A DNA stretch of 64,000 bases from CAWBRT01 sp963832785 (GCA_963832785.1 CAWHVF010000005.1:248001-312000); one strand, 5' to 3'. Numbered from the stretch's first letter, positions 45,269 to 54,557 are shown. The notes: generated by a model from the letters alone, not told the origin. Made by a program: numbers and translations.

Positions 45269-45400
45269 TTACCGCTTCAATAACTTACTGTGCCCAGTTT
45301 TGTGCCCACCCAGCCGCTTCATGACCGACAGTGCCGCTGCTGATCTCAGGTCTTCTGGAAACCGATCTGACTTTTCGCCGGATTTGTCCCCCCTTTTTTC
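45269..45400 (-). pseudogene. Remnant of a tyrosine integrase C terminus
   Basis: Reading the minus strand to the TAA at 45269-45271 gives a peptide ending VMKRLGGHKTGHSKLLKR. This resembles the last residues of many phage-type integrases in sequence and position beside a tRNA. The frame can be followed only ~40 codons (about to 45400), and no catalytic RHRY residues are present, so the gene is dead. The rest of the spacer up to 45681 shows no other feature. Confidence 0.5.
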
Positions 45401-45681
45401 TTGGCGCGAAGGGCTACCGCCTGAGCCCCCTTTGGCTGGCGACGGGCGGTTATATCACCGGGAAAAAGTTTGACCCCCTCCCCAAAAAATTGGGATAAAG
45501 AAATCGATCGGATTTTTTATGAGAAAACCAGGTACATAGTATGGGCTCCGTCTCCGGCCTGGCCCACGAGGGGAGTAGCTTCTACCCGATCTTCACCTGG
45601 CAAACGAACCTCTGAAGGTATCGCGAGGGCTAGACCCTTCTGGTAAATCAACGCTCGGTCCGTATTTTCAATGAGAGTAGA

Positions 45682-46332
45682 ATGTGGTTCATGCAGATGG
45701 CTCCTACCGAGATTCGAGGCCGTCCGCCGGTCAAATACACAGGGCTTCCTGCAGAACTACCAGTACATTTCAGGCAAGTGTTAGATGATGCGCAAGACGA
45801 GAAGCCATTGCAAGAGTTTTTCGAGAAGAACCCCGCCGCACTTTTGACCGGAATCCTGCGGCCCCACAGGGCCTGGGTGCTTCCGCGTCAAATCCTTCCA
45901 AAGCCCGAAGGTGGCTTTTGGGTTCCGGATTTTATGATCTGTGATTGGACCTCGGTTGGACCACAATGGCTGATTGTGGAATTGGAAAGCCCAACCGGTA
46001 AACCTACCAACACAAAGGGAATCTCCGCAAAACTGCGTGACGCACAGCAACAGATCGAAGACTATAGGGGGCATTTGCAGAGAAATGCGGCGTTATTGCG
46101 AGACGGAGGATTTCCGGGCATTCAGGGCAACGTACCCGCTTGGATTCTTATTGGCCGACGGGGGACACGCAGCACAGTGGAACAAAATCGATTGGCCAAT
46201 CTGAGGCAATACAACATCGAGGTAGCAACGTATGACCGAGTCCTGTATGAATTTCAAGAAAGAGTAAGCGCCGAACAGCGCACCCGGCGTGAACTAGAAA
46301 TGCTCAGGAGGTCTGGGCGCGGCGGTGCGTAA
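45682..46332 (+). CDS. Shedu-like DUF4263 nuclease-domain protein (putative anti-phage)
   Basis: 216 residues. From about residue 40 the protein follows the DUF4263 pattern of Shedu effector SduA: LQEFFEKNPAALLTG, a beta strand with VPDFMI (D83), WLIVELESP (E100-x-E102), the Q-containing helix KLRDAQQQIEDYRGHL, then AWILIGRRG and IEVATYDRVLYEF. D and E-x-E fit a PD-(D/E)xK-type nuclease core. Shedu proteins defend against phage. This one is short, with almost no N-terminal sensor region. It lies in a tRNA-Lys island of lower GC and is followed 14 bases later by an unknown gene, so the pair is likely an operon. Confidence 0.7.
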   Translation: MWFMQMAPTEIRGRPPVKYTGLPAELPVHFRQVLDDAQDEKPLQEFFEKNPAALLTGILRPHRAWVLPRQILPKPEGGFWVPDFMICDWTSVGPQWLIVELESPTGKPTNTKGISAKLRDAQQQIEDYRGHLQRNAALLRDGGFPGIQGNVPAWILIGRRGTRSTVEQNRLANLRQYNIEVATYDRVLYEFQERVSAEQRTRRELEMLRRSGRGGA

Positions 46333-46346
46333 ATCGGAGCGGCACG

Positions 46347-47582
46347 ATGAAATGGAGATTCTGGCGAAAAGAGAGTACTCTTGAAAATTTTGATCCGCAT
46401 ACGGCTGCATTGGTCATGTTGCAGCGAATGGCTGAAAGGAAGCGCCCGTTTAATGAATGGCGGCCAGAAGGTGTGCCAATACCAGAATCGGCAGACGCAT
46501 TCGTGGAAGTATGCGTTTGGGTTTATCAACTCAGCGTTTATTTCGACTGCCTTGAACGGAAATTCGGCTCAGACGTGGCAGCACTTGTCAAATCCCATCT
46601 GCTGACGTTAATGGGAGATAAGTTCGCGAACGCTCAATTGTATTTCGATGCGGTTCAGCGTGGACGCGCACTGCCCGAGCGTGAGCCGCTCCTTGAGAAA
46701 GACCCCGCCATTCAGATTGACGCCAATGTTGCGAAAGCCCTTCTCGGCACTGCGGCCGAATCTGAAGAGACGAAGGCGGCTATTTTCCCTATTCTTGGCA
46801 ATTCCTTAAGTCTGGGGAGAATCAGTGCAGAGGCAAGATTCCGCCATATTGTAGACCTCATGAACTTCCGCCCTGAAACGGTCGTCGGACTGAGGAAACC
46901 GGATAAAATTCCTATTCAATGGTCCGATTCACCGGGGTGTTTCGAGGAACATCTGAAACGCCGGCACATGAATCCATTGTTTCCAGCGGCGCGGCGGATG
47001 ATTACAGGGTCAGATGTTACCGAAGCACGGGCGCGAGATTTGGCTGATCTGAAAGAATTGCACGCACAATACGAAGCAATAGTGAGGGGCGTTAACGGCT
47101 TGCCGGATCAGGATGCATTTAGTGAATGCTTGAAACTCCGAGAAAGACTAGAGAATTTGCTCGTCCGGGCTGCCGAAATCGGGAGTATGGCACGCGATCA
47201 GAAGGTTTCCCTTCAGCGCCTATACGATGTATTGGTTGGCGCTATGCGGCAAGCAATCCCCCCTGAGCACAAATCAAAATTAGATGAGGCCTTGGCGCTT
47301 TCTGCACGTTTTCAGGAGGCGGCAGCACATGATTTATTTGCACAAATTTGCCGCAGTGACACTCCGATTTTGCCCGTAGATGTGGTTCCGACCCTGCTCT
47401 CGGAGGGCGTTGGCGCTGTGCGGCTTTTTGTAGCGAAGACGAAGGAAGGCAGACAACAGAAGGCGACCAGCGGCCTGTATGAACAGGCTGTGATCCTAAT
47501 CTCGAATGCACAAAAAGAAGGCCACACTGTTCCCGAAGCCGACGAAAAACTTTCGGCATTGCAATCGTTGGTCTCGGGTTGA
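46347..47582 (+). CDS. Unknown protein of the tRNA-Lys island (putative Shedu partner)
   Basis: 411 residues, predicted mostly helical and soluble, with no signal peptide. I recognise no family. Notable features are a basic/aromatic N terminus (MKWRFWRKES), an amphipathic helical region around residues 55-100, a Cys/His segment (DSPGCFEEHLKRRHMNP) and a long helical stretch (residues ~225-310, heptad-like, rich in Leu/Arg/Glu). GC is lower than in the host genes, as for its partner. GGAGCGG precedes the ATG. Being the only other intact gene in the island, it may be the sensor or immunity component. This is inference from position. Confidence 0.65.
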   Translation: MKWRFWRKESTLENFDPHTAALVMLQRMAERKRPFNEWRPEGVPIPESADAFVEVCVWVYQLSVYFDCLERKFGSDVAALVKSHLLTLMGDKFANAQLYFDAVQRGRALPEREPLLEKDPAIQIDANVAKALLGTAAESEETKAAIFPILGNSLSLGRISAEARFRHIVDLMNFRPETVVGLRKPDKIPIQWSDSPGCFEEHLKRRHMNPLFPAARRMITGSDVTEARARDLADLKELHAQYEAIVRGVNGLPDQDAFSECLKLRERLENLLVRAAEIGSMARDQKVSLQRLYDVLVGAMRQAIPPEHKSKLDEALALSARFQEAAAHDLFAQICRSDTPILPVDVVPTLLSEGVGAVRLFVAKTKEGRQQKATSGLYEQAVILISNAQKEGHTVPEADEKLSALQSLVSG

Positions 47583-47699
47583 ATTCCCGCACGATAGGCC
47601 TCGACGATTGCCTAGACCTTATGCCTATCCGAAGCACGCGACTGCCGAGTTGGTTACGCAATCTTACCCCGCTGCGCTCACGCCCGCAATACGGCTCAA

Positions 47700-47723
47700 G
47701 TTCGAATCCCGACCCGCTCACCA
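47700..47723. repeat. Attachment site (right), degenerate tRNA-Lys 3' copy
   Basis: GTTCGAATCCCGACCCGCTC followed by ACCA matches the tRNA-Lys 3' end with two substitutions. It lies 118 bases after the last island gene and closes a ~2.5-kb island. It is not a complete tRNA, since nothing upstream forms the other arms. Confidence 0.7.
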
Positions 47724-47839
47724 AAGAACCCGAATCAGGTCTCTCCTCTGCGCATTGACTCCGGTGTTCCCGGTCATTGCCCGCCGCGTCTGCATCTAAG
47801 TCATTAAGATCTAAAATTAAAGTTCACTTTGAGGTGTTT

Positions 47840-48094
47840 ATGAACAGAGTTGCCACAATCGTAATGCTGGGTGCGCTGCTGTGCTCGCCACTGGCCTTTG
47901 GCCAAACGCAAAGCACCGGGCAGGAGGCGAACCAGGCAGGGTCACAGACAAAGGGCGCGGCCAAGAGCACCGGCAAGGCTGCCAAGAGTACGGCCAAGAC
48001 GGGGAAGAAGAAGACCGAGAAAGGCGTCAACAAGGCCGCCAGCAAAACCAAGCAGGGGGCCAAGGGCGTCGAGAATAAGACCACCAATCCGTAG
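47840..48094 (+). CDS. Small secreted Lys/Ala/Thr-rich protein
   Basis: 84 residues with a clear signal peptide (VATIVMLGALLCSPLAFG). A low-complexity mature part follows, built from KSTGKAAKSTAKTGKKKTEK-type repeats. Such basic, histone-H1-like tails are probably disordered and may bind polyanions at the surface. GAGGTG lies four bases before the ATG at 47840. I recognise no family. The longer frame at 47777 starts inside the spacer. Confidence 0.6.
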   Translation: MNRVATIVMLGALLCSPLAFGQTQSTGQEANQAGSQTKGAAKSTGKAAKSTAKTGKKKTEKGVNKAASKTKQGAKGVENKTTNP

Positions 48095-48202
48095 CCGCGA
48101 GTCGCCGGTAAAATCGCCAGCGTCGTTGAAGCACGGGTGAGCGGTGGCGCCGGCCAGGCCACGTTCAGATCTCCAGGCTGCCGGCGCAGGTGATGCTAAT
48201 GC

Positions 48203-48667
48203 TTACAAATCCAGCGGCAGCTCGGTAGAGAATTTCGCCTGCCTCATGCAGATATTCGACTTCACGTTGCTGATCCCTGGGACCTTGTTGAGCTTGTTCA
48301 TGTGAAAGTTGCGCAGCTCCTCCAGGTCGGGAACCACCACGCGCAGCACGTAATCCCACTCGCCCGCCATCAGGTAGCACTCGAGGACCTCGGGAAGCTT
48401 CTGCACCTCGGCCTCAAAGCGCTCGGTCAGGGCACGGTTCTGATGCTCCAGGCGCACCTCCACAAACGCCTGCTGGCCGCGTCCGACGGCCTTGGGATTG
48501 ATCAAGGTCACGTAGCGCTCGATCACCCCATCCTGTTCCAGTTTCCGCACCCGCCGCAGGCAAGGAGAAGCCGAGATGTCCACCCGCTCGGCCAGCTCCT
48601 GATTGCTGATGCGGGCGTCCGCCTGCAATACTTTCAGAATTTTGAGGTCTGTCTCATCCAGTAGCAT
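48203..48667 (-). CDS. Lrp/AsnC-family transcriptional regulator
   Basis: 154 residues. The N-terminal helix-turn-helix reads LDETDLKILKVLQADARISNQELAERVDISASPCLRRVRKLEQDGVI. The RAM ligand-binding domain follows (QQAFVEVRLEHQN, VLECYLMAGEWDYVLRVVV). These regulators sense amino acids and act as octamers. It is divergent from the ptb-buk genes, with only ~220 bases between, so it could regulate them. Confidence 0.92.
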   Translation of the reverse strand: MLLDETDLKILKVLQADARISNQELAERVDISASPCLRRVRKLEQDGVIERYVTLINPKAVGRGQQAFVEVRLEHQNRALTERFEAEVQKLPEVLECYLMAGEWDYVLRVVVPDLEELRNFHMNKLNKVPGISNVKSNICMRQAKFSTELPLDL

Positions 48668-48885
48668 GCGCGCAATTTATCACAACTTTGGACCGCGGAA
48701 GCGACAAATTATTGCGTATTTTCTGCCGTTCTCTGCGAAATTGGCAATCGGCTTTCGGTTGAAGCTCGTAACATGACCAGTGACACGCCTATACCTGGGG
48801 CCTGGCAAGCGCCATATTTGCCCGCTTGCCAGGATGGCAGTCGGTCCGAATCTTACGGGCCATGGGGGTTAAACGGAGGATGCTT

Positions 48886-49845
48886 ATGTGTGAGGCAAGC
48901 GTGGGCGTGCCGCAGTTGGCCATCGCCAGCTTCTCTGACCTCCGCCGGCACGCCCAAACAGTGGGGCCGAAGCGTGTGGCCGTGGCGGTGGCGGATGATG
49001 ATGTCGCCCTGCTGGCCGCCTCGGATGCGTTGCAACTGCGCATCGCCCAGCCGGTGCTGATCGGCGACGGCCAGAAAATTCGCGCCAAGGCGGAAGCCCT
49101 CAATCTCGGCAACCTGCTGGCGGCGGCCGAGGTTGTTGCCGCCAGCGATCCGGCCAGCGCGGCCGTGCGCATGGCACAGGCGGGAGAGGTTGACATTCTT
49201 CTCAAGGGCCACCTGCGCACTGACGAGCTGCTGCGGGCCGTGCTGGATAAATCGGCCGGGCTGAGGACGGGACGGCTGCTGAGCGACGTGATGCTTTATG
49301 AAGATGTGCTCTCGGGCGCGCCCAGGCTGGTGGGCCTCAGCGACGGCGGCCTGAACGTGGCTCCCAACCTGGAGCAGAAGCGGCAGATCGTGCAGAATGC
49401 GGTTGCCGTGATGCACAGCCTGGGGCTGGCGCGTCCCAAGATCGCCATCATGTGCGCCAGCGAGGTGGTGAGCGAATCCATGCCTGCCACTCTGGAGGCG
49501 CGGGCCCTGACGAAGATGGGAGCCGGCGGAGAGTTTGGCGAGGCCGAAGTCTACGGCCCGCTGGCGCTGGACAATGCGCTGCTGGAGTCGGCTGCCAAGG
49601 CCAAGGGAATCACCAGCCCGGTTGCCGGCCACGCCGATTGCATGATTATGCCGAATATCGAAGCCGGCAACCTGTTGGGCAAGGCCGTAAAGTACCTTGG
49701 CGGCTCGCAGTGCGCACACGTGGTGGTGGGAGCCAAGGTGCCCATCCTGATCCCGTCGCGGGTGGAGAGCGCCGACGACAAATTAAACGCAATTGCCTTG
49801 GGGGTGATCTTTGCCGCTTGGACCGCTCAGAATACTGGTAATTAA
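48886..49845 (+). CDS. ptb: Phosphate butyryltransferase-like acyltransferase
   Basis: 319 residues of the phosphate acetyl/butyryltransferase family: DILLKGHLRTDELLRAVLDKSAGLRTGRLLSDV and PDCMIMPN-type GHADCMIMPNIEAGNLLGKA are diagnostic. The shortness and the adjacent butyrate kinase gene favour the Ptb type, which converts acyl-CoA to acyl-phosphate. The ATG at 48886 has GGAGG six bases upstream. The end overlaps the kinase gene by 35 bases. Confidence 0.87.
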   Translation: MCEASVGVPQLAIASFSDLRRHAQTVGPKRVAVAVADDDVALLAASDALQLRIAQPVLIGDGQKIRAKAEALNLGNLLAAAEVVAASDPASAAVRMAQAGEVDILLKGHLRTDELLRAVLDKSAGLRTGRLLSDVMLYEDVLSGAPRLVGLSDGGLNVAPNLEQKRQIVQNAVAVMHSLGLARPKIAIMCASEVVSESMPATLEARALTKMGAGGEFGEAEVYGPLALDNALLESAAKAKGITSPVAGHADCMIMPNIEAGNLLGKAVKYLGGSQCAHVVVGAKVPILIPSRVESADDKLNAIALGVIFAAWTAQNTGN

Positions 49846-50920
49846 TCCCGGGTCGACCTCGACCAAGTTCGCGGTCTACGCCGATGAGAAGCCCGAGTTT
49901 ACGGCCAACCTGCGGCACTCGGACGCCGAACTGGAGCAGTTCCGCGGCCGCCCCGTTCTCGATCAGCAGCCCTTCCGCGCCGCGCTGATCGAGGGCGAGT
50001 TAGACCGCGCCGGCTATGCCCTGAAAGATTTGCATGCGGTGGTTGGACGCGGCGGGCTGCTGCGTCCCCTGGCCAGCGGAACCTACCGCGTCAATCAGAC
50101 CATGCTGGAGGAGTTGCGCGCCGCCGAACGCGGCGAACACGCCTCCAACCTGGGCGCCGTGCTGGCCCTGGAGATCGCGCAGCGCGCCGGCGTGGAGGCG
50201 TACATCGTCGATCCGGTCAGCGTGGACGAGTGGTCCGACCTCGCCCGCTTGTCAGGCTGCGCTCTGCTGGACCGCAACTGCTTGTCCCACGCGCTGAATA
50301 CCAAGGCCGTGAGTAAGCGCTACGCGCGCCAGTTGGGGAAACCTTATGAGCAGTTGCGGCTCATCGTGGCGCACATGGGCAGTGGCATCTCCATCTCGGC
50401 GCACGAGCACGGACGGATGATCGACGGCACCAATACCCGTGAAGACGGCCCGTTTTCCGGCGACCGCGCCGGAGGCGTGCCGGCCATGAGGGTGATCGAA
50501 CTTTGCTTCAGCGGCCAGTACACCCGCAAGCAGATCGAATCCCTGCTTTTCGGCGAGGGCGGTTTTTATTCCTACCTGGGCACGAAGGACCTGCGCGAAG
50601 TGGAACGCCGCATCGACGCCGGCGATAGCCGCGCCGCCCTGGTCTTTGACGCCATGGTCTACCAGGTCAGTAAGGAAATCGGCTCGTTGGCGGCGGTCCT
50701 CAAGGGACGCGTCGACGCGGTGCTGCTCACCGGCGGGATGGCGCATTCGCAGAAGCTGGTGAACGAACTGCGGCCGGCGGTCGAGTGGATTGCTCCGCTG
50801 GTGGTCTATCCCGGCGAAGACGAGTTGCAGGCGCTGGCGGAAGGCGCACTGCGCGTGCTGCGCGGAGAAGAGCCGGCGTGTGAATTCGGCCAGGCGTTGC
50901 CCGAGCTGGTCGGATGCTGA
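49811..50920 (+). CDS. buk: Butyrate kinase-like acyl kinase
   Basis: 369 residues of the ASKHA fold. Marks of Buk are LVINPGSTSTKFAVY, VVGRGGLLRPLASGTYRVN, HMGSGISISAHEHGRMIDGTN, DRAGGVPAM and LLTGGMAHS. It makes ATP and a short-chain acid from acyl-phosphate, so Ptb-Buk can yield ATP from acyl-CoA or run in reverse. The start is probably the TTG at 49811 inside ptb, so translation may be coupled. The first conserved strand begins only seven residues in, so no later start fits. Confidence 0.9.
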   Translation: MPLGPLRILVINPGSTSTKFAVYADEKPEFTANLRHSDAELEQFRGRPVLDQQPFRAALIEGELDRAGYALKDLHAVVGRGGLLRPLASGTYRVNQTMLEELRAAERGEHASNLGAVLALEIAQRAGVEAYIVDPVSVDEWSDLARLSGCALLDRNCLSHALNTKAVSKRYARQLGKPYEQLRLIVAHMGSGISISAHEHGRMIDGTNTREDGPFSGDRAGGVPAMRVIELCFSGQYTRKQIESLLFGEGGFYSYLGTKDLREVERRIDAGDSRAALVFDAMVYQVSKEIGSLAAVLKGRVDAVLLTGGMAHSQKLVNELRPAVEWIAPLVVYPGEDELQALAEGALRVLRGEEPACEFGQALPELVGC

Positions 50921-52493
50921 AAAGCAGCTAATTTTGGAAAGCGCCGCATGGGCGCCCCGCTCGAGCCTGTTTGGTGGTTTGAGTGGGGAAGCCACTCACG
51001 GTTTTTGCCCTCCAGTCATACTCGATTTCAATGGTTCTTCACCGTTGTCGGCAAAATGCCCGGTGATTATCGTCGAGAACTGCCCGCTCAAGTAAAAAAA
51101 GAGGCTTGAGTGGGCCGCTTGTCTTGCCCCCAAAAACACTTCATGCGGCATTTACGCGATTATCGCGGGCCGCGCTGCTGGCGATTAGAGGCGAGTTTTT
51201 CACAACGCGTACGCGGGAATGCCCTGGTCTGCCAGCCTGCGGGCCGTCAACGCGCCAGGGTAGCGGGCTTCGCGCTGCGAACGCGATTCTATGCAGTATC
51301 CATGCGGGTTTAAGCGAAGCCCGGGAACGCGGCGTTGGCCCCGCTCAGGGGTTGACGCGGGCGCGCCCGCGGCGGCAGCCGCCTGCAGCCTGCACAGAAA
51401 ACGGTCAGGCGCCTGTGGATGGGCTGCACTCGATTGAAAACAAAGTGGATAGAGTTTCACAGTTACAGTTGACTTCCTTCCCGACCAAGGTAGATTCACA
51501 CTCGTTCTTTGACAAGTTCCGAACGGTTTTCCCGGTTGGTGGTGAGTCCGGGGCTCAAGCTCGCTCACCGCTGTCCGTACCGCGAGGGAAGCCGGAATCG
51601 AATACTGGCGGCGGCGAAATGGACTTACTTACGCAGACCTGGGGCCTGGCGAGGTCACGGGCCGGAGAGGTGAGATCCATGTTTGCGCGATTGACAGCGT
51701 CAATCTGCCAAACGGTGGCTGCTGGTAATAGTTCGGACGCTCCGAGCCTACACCGCCCTCCTCCGCAGGCAGGGTGGTGAGACGAGGGGCAGTCCGGCGA
51801 GCGGCAGACGCGACGGCGGATGCCGCAATTTGGGGAATCCCAGGGATCGGCTGGACCCACGGCGACTACGCTGCGACGGCTCCGCAAGCCAGACGCACTC
51901 TTCGCCGAATGGTCCAGAGAGGCGGCGGCCTCCGCTGATCCCCGAGCCGACCGGCGGGCCGGCACTGGAGGCCAGGAGCCGCACTGTACGCGCCCACGCT
52001 GGGCGAGCACGGTGCGCGCCGATGGAATCCGGGATTACCCCGGGCGCAGGCTCGCGAAGCCTGCGTACTCTCCTTTCGGCAGGCGTGCGAAGCCGGCTGG
52101 ACAGGGGAGCAGGCCGATTGGCGGATTGGCCTGAAGATTCCGGTGACTTGGCGGTGGCGAGAGGCGAAGGGGTAGCAAGGGCCTGTTAGCGAGCCGCTGG
52201 TTGAGGAGAACAGGAACGCGTCGAGAGCAAGAACGAGTCCCGAGGCAGCAACTGGACAGCCCGCAAGCCGTCCAGGTGGTCGGTTTATCCGATTGGCGGA
52301 GCGCCCGGAACCCGAGCAGGAATCGCCCGTACTGCGATCACGCACGGACGGCACCAGCCATGGCTTCTCGCTGCGCAGGCGAGAGGGTTGTGGCGGCAGT
52401 CCAGCGTGAAGCAGCGGGAGCAGGTTCGGCGAGGGTCAACAACAGCCCGCTGGTCGAGAGGAACAGATCATGCCCAGCCTCGGGACTTGGTGT
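50921..52493. other. 1.57-kb region without a recognisable gene
   Basis: No frame on either strand shows family similarity, a signal sequence or normal composition. The plus strand from ~51560 to 52450 is purine-rich and full of short perfect hairpins. Examples are ATTGAC/GTCAAT near 51695, CGCAGGCT/AGCCTGCG near 52040, AGGCC/GGCCT near 52112 and CTCGC/GCGAG near 52368. GATTGGCGGA occurs twice. A promoter-like TTGACT-16-TAGATT lies at ~51470. It could encode a large structured RNA or be a decayed mobile element; nothing here decides. Confidence 0.5.
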
Positions 52494-53384
52494 TTATGCC
52501 TGCCTGGCCTCACCACAACTCTTAATTCTCCCGCTGCGCACGCTGAGGAAAGCTCCACCCACGAGTAAAGCGAGTGCTGCGGCCTGCGTCCAATGCTGCC
52601 GCGCGCGGCCGGCTACGAGCAACAAACCGGTGGAAAGCACGGGCGCCGCGTAGCTGAGTGTTCCCAGCAGCACGATGTCCCCGTGTTTGGTGCCCGCATC
52701 CCACAGCCAGAAGGCGGCGCCCACGGGACCGATTGCCAACGCCAGAATCGCTGCCCATTGCCCGACGGTGGGCGCTACCCACGATCCGGTAGCCGTATGA
52801 ACCAGCGCCGCCAGCGCTCCGACAATCAGGCACGGCCCGGCAATCGCCGCGCTGGGAACCGCGCCGAAGCGCCGGTTCAGCACGGAGTACGCCGACCAGG
52901 TCAGCGCCGCACCCAAAGCGGCGATATAGCCGCCCACATGCCTGGCCTGAATTTCCAGCAGTTGCCCGCGCGTCACTACCAGGGCCGCGCCCAGCAGGCC
53001 CATTAGCGTTCCCAGCCACTGTCCTGGATAGACCCTGATACCGGCAAACAGTCCGGCGAAGACAACAATCAGCAGCGGCCACAGGTAGTTGACCAGGTTG
53101 ACTTCCACCGCGGGGGCGCGGCGGAAGGCGATGAAATACAGCGCGTGATAGGCGAACAGGGCGGTTGTCGTAAGTGCGGCGGGTGCGGCGGGTTGGCGAA
53201 GGGCTGCCAGTCCGGGGCCTCCGGGGCGCACCAGCCAGCCGCAGCCGAAAAGCCCGCCCAGGCCGAAGGTGAGCGCCAGCAATTGAAAAGGCGGAATCGA
53301 AGCTATGGTCGTCAGTACGGCAAGCGAAGCCCATAGCAGGATGGCGGCGATGCCGCAAAAGGTTGCGCCTCGGCGTTCCTTCAT
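52494..53384 (-). CDS. EamA/DMT-family exporter (YddG-like)
   Basis: 296 residues with ten membrane helices in two EamA repeats. The FLIVVFAG-type centre (NLVNYLWPLLIVVFAGLF) and the opening LLWASLAVLTT resemble the YddG group of aromatic amino-acid exporters. The substrate is inferred only. The ATG at 53384 precedes the first helix; the frame extends to 53420. It is the last gene of the leftward cluster. Confidence 0.83.
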   Translation of the reverse strand: MKERRGATFCGIAAILLWASLAVLTTIASIPPFQLLALTFGLGGLFGCGWLVRPGGPGLAALRQPAAPAALTTTALFAYHALYFIAFRRAPAVEVNLVNYLWPLLIVVFAGLFAGIRVYPGQWLGTLMGLLGAALVVTRGQLLEIQARHVGGYIAALGAALTWSAYSVLNRRFGAVPSAAIAGPCLIVGALAALVHTATGSWVAPTVGQWAAILALAIGPVGAAFWLWDAGTKHGDIVLLGTLSYAAPVLSTGLLLVAGRARQHWTQAAALALLVGGAFLSVRSGRIKSCGEARQA

Positions 53385-53469
53385 GACTGACTGGCGTGCT
53401 GCCCCGGAAATTGGTCCCATAGAAAAAATTACGCTGGGCGCAGTTGGATTCTCGTTGCAAATGCCGGTC

Positions 53470-54240
53470 TTAGATCGACCTGACCGGGATTGCCACCAGG
53501 TCTTCCACCAGTCCCACTTCCTTCTGCACGAAAGGTTCGGCGTACCTGACGCCGGCCAGCATTCCGTAAAAGGCGGCCATGGTTTCCATGCGCTGGCGAA
53601 TCTCCGGCTGCTGCGGGAACAGGCCCGCGCCCTGGGCCTGGTCGGCGTATTGCGAGCGGTAGGCCATCAGCGCCTGCAAGCGCTCCTCGAACTGCTCGCT
53701 GATGTCGACCACGAACGAGGGACGCACGTCAAAGTAGAGCGAAGCGTAGACGATCTTGAACGGCCGGTGCGGCGGAAGCTGGCCGATGGCTTCCAGTTCG
53801 GCCAGGCCGGCAGGGTCTTCGGCCTTGGCCGGCGCCGGCTGTGTGCCGAGCTTGGCAAGTCCGGCCAGGAAGCAGGCCTCGTAGCCCAACGTGGAACAAG
53901 TGTAGTGATCTGGATGGCGGCCCTGCCAGTAGGGAAGTATGACCACCCGGGGCCGCTGCTGGCGCAGCACGCGCGCAATCTTCAGGCGGTTCTCCCAGGT
54001 GTTCTCCACGCGCCCGTCGGGAATGTCGAGGGCCTGGCGCCAGGAGACGCGCAGGATGCGGGCGGCTTCTTCGGCCTCGCGCTGGCGCTCGGCCGGACTG
54101 CCGCGCGTTCCCATCTCGCCCTGCGTGAGGTCGAGAATGCCGGTGCGTTGCCCGCGCTGCGCCATGCGTAACAGGGTGCCGCCGCAAGTCTGCTCGACGT
54201 CATCACGATGCGCGGCAATGGCCAGAATGTCTACGCTCAT
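53470..54240 (-). CDS. bshB1: PIG-L deacetylase, probable bacillithiol biosynthesis BshB1
   Basis: 256 residues. The zinc motifs are AHRDDVE (normally AHPDD) near the start and GRHPDHYTCS later. LDLTQGEMGTRGSPAERQREAEEAARILRV is the BshB1 signature block. BshB1 removes the acetyl group from GlcNAc-malate in bacillithiol synthesis, a thiol known from Acidobacteria among others. bshA and bshC are not in the window. The Pro-to-Arg change in the first motif is unusual but keeps the metal ligands. The ATG at 54240 begins the family N terminus. Confidence 0.83.
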   Translation of the reverse strand: MSVDILAIAAHRDDVEQTCGGTLLRMAQRGQRTGILDLTQGEMGTRGSPAERQREAEEAARILRVSWRQALDIPDGRVENTWENRLKIARVLRQQRPRVVILPYWQGRHPDHYTCSTLGYEACFLAGLAKLGTQPAPAKAEDPAGLAELEAIGQLPPHRPFKIVYASLYFDVRPSFVVDISEQFEERLQALMAYRSQYADQAQGAGLFPQQPEIRQRMETMAAFYGMLAGVRYAEPFVQKEVGLVEDLVAIPVRSI

Positions 54241-54272
54241 GACATCAGCATACCAGTGGAATTGACAGTGCC

Positions 54273-54542
54273 CTACCCGCGAAGCCACGACACCAGCGCA
54301 ACCACGGCAAAAATAGCCAGAGCTAGCAGGTATAGCAGGTTAAGAATCACATATTGCCAGTAAGTGCCGTTGCTGCCGAACAACTCGCGGTAGCTCTTCG
54401 CCAGTTTGAAATTGAGCATCACCGGGATGTGCTTCCTGCCGCTCCGCGCGCGGACGTTGGCCGCCATGCCGCCGCTGAGGTGATTGGCGGCCAGCCCGCA
54501 GACGATCACGGCAATGATGGCGCCAAGGGAGATGTTATCCAT
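54273..54542 (-). CDS. Small two-helix membrane protein
   Basis: 89 residues with one helix at the start (LGAIIAVIVCGLAANHL) and one near the end (YVILNLLYLLALAIFAVVALVSWL), joined by a basic loop. I recognise no family. It sits 15 bases after the polyprenyl synthase gene and 32 bases before bshB1, in what looks like one transcription unit. Confidence 0.65.
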   Translation of the reverse strand: MDNISLGAIIAVIVCGLAANHLSGGMAANVRARSGRKHIPVMLNFKLAKSYRELFGSNGTYWQYVILNLLYLLALAIFAVVALVSWLRG

Positions 54543-54557
54543 AGCAGTTCCCGGTTT

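Noticed and set aside
47641..47723. Second full tRNA gene at the right end of the island
   Set aside because: Only the T arm and acceptor 3' half are present. No D or anticodon arm can be formed upstream, so it is an attachment-site remnant.
51540..51600. RNase P RNA, suggested by a GAGTCCGGGGCTC segment
   Set aside because: The other conserved RNase P blocks are missing downstream, so the resemblance is too short.
51106..51780. 224-codon plus-strand frame and several overlapping frames in the 50.9-52.5 kb region
   Set aside because: None has family similarity, consistent codon use or a ribosome-binding site. Long frames are expected by chance at this GC content.
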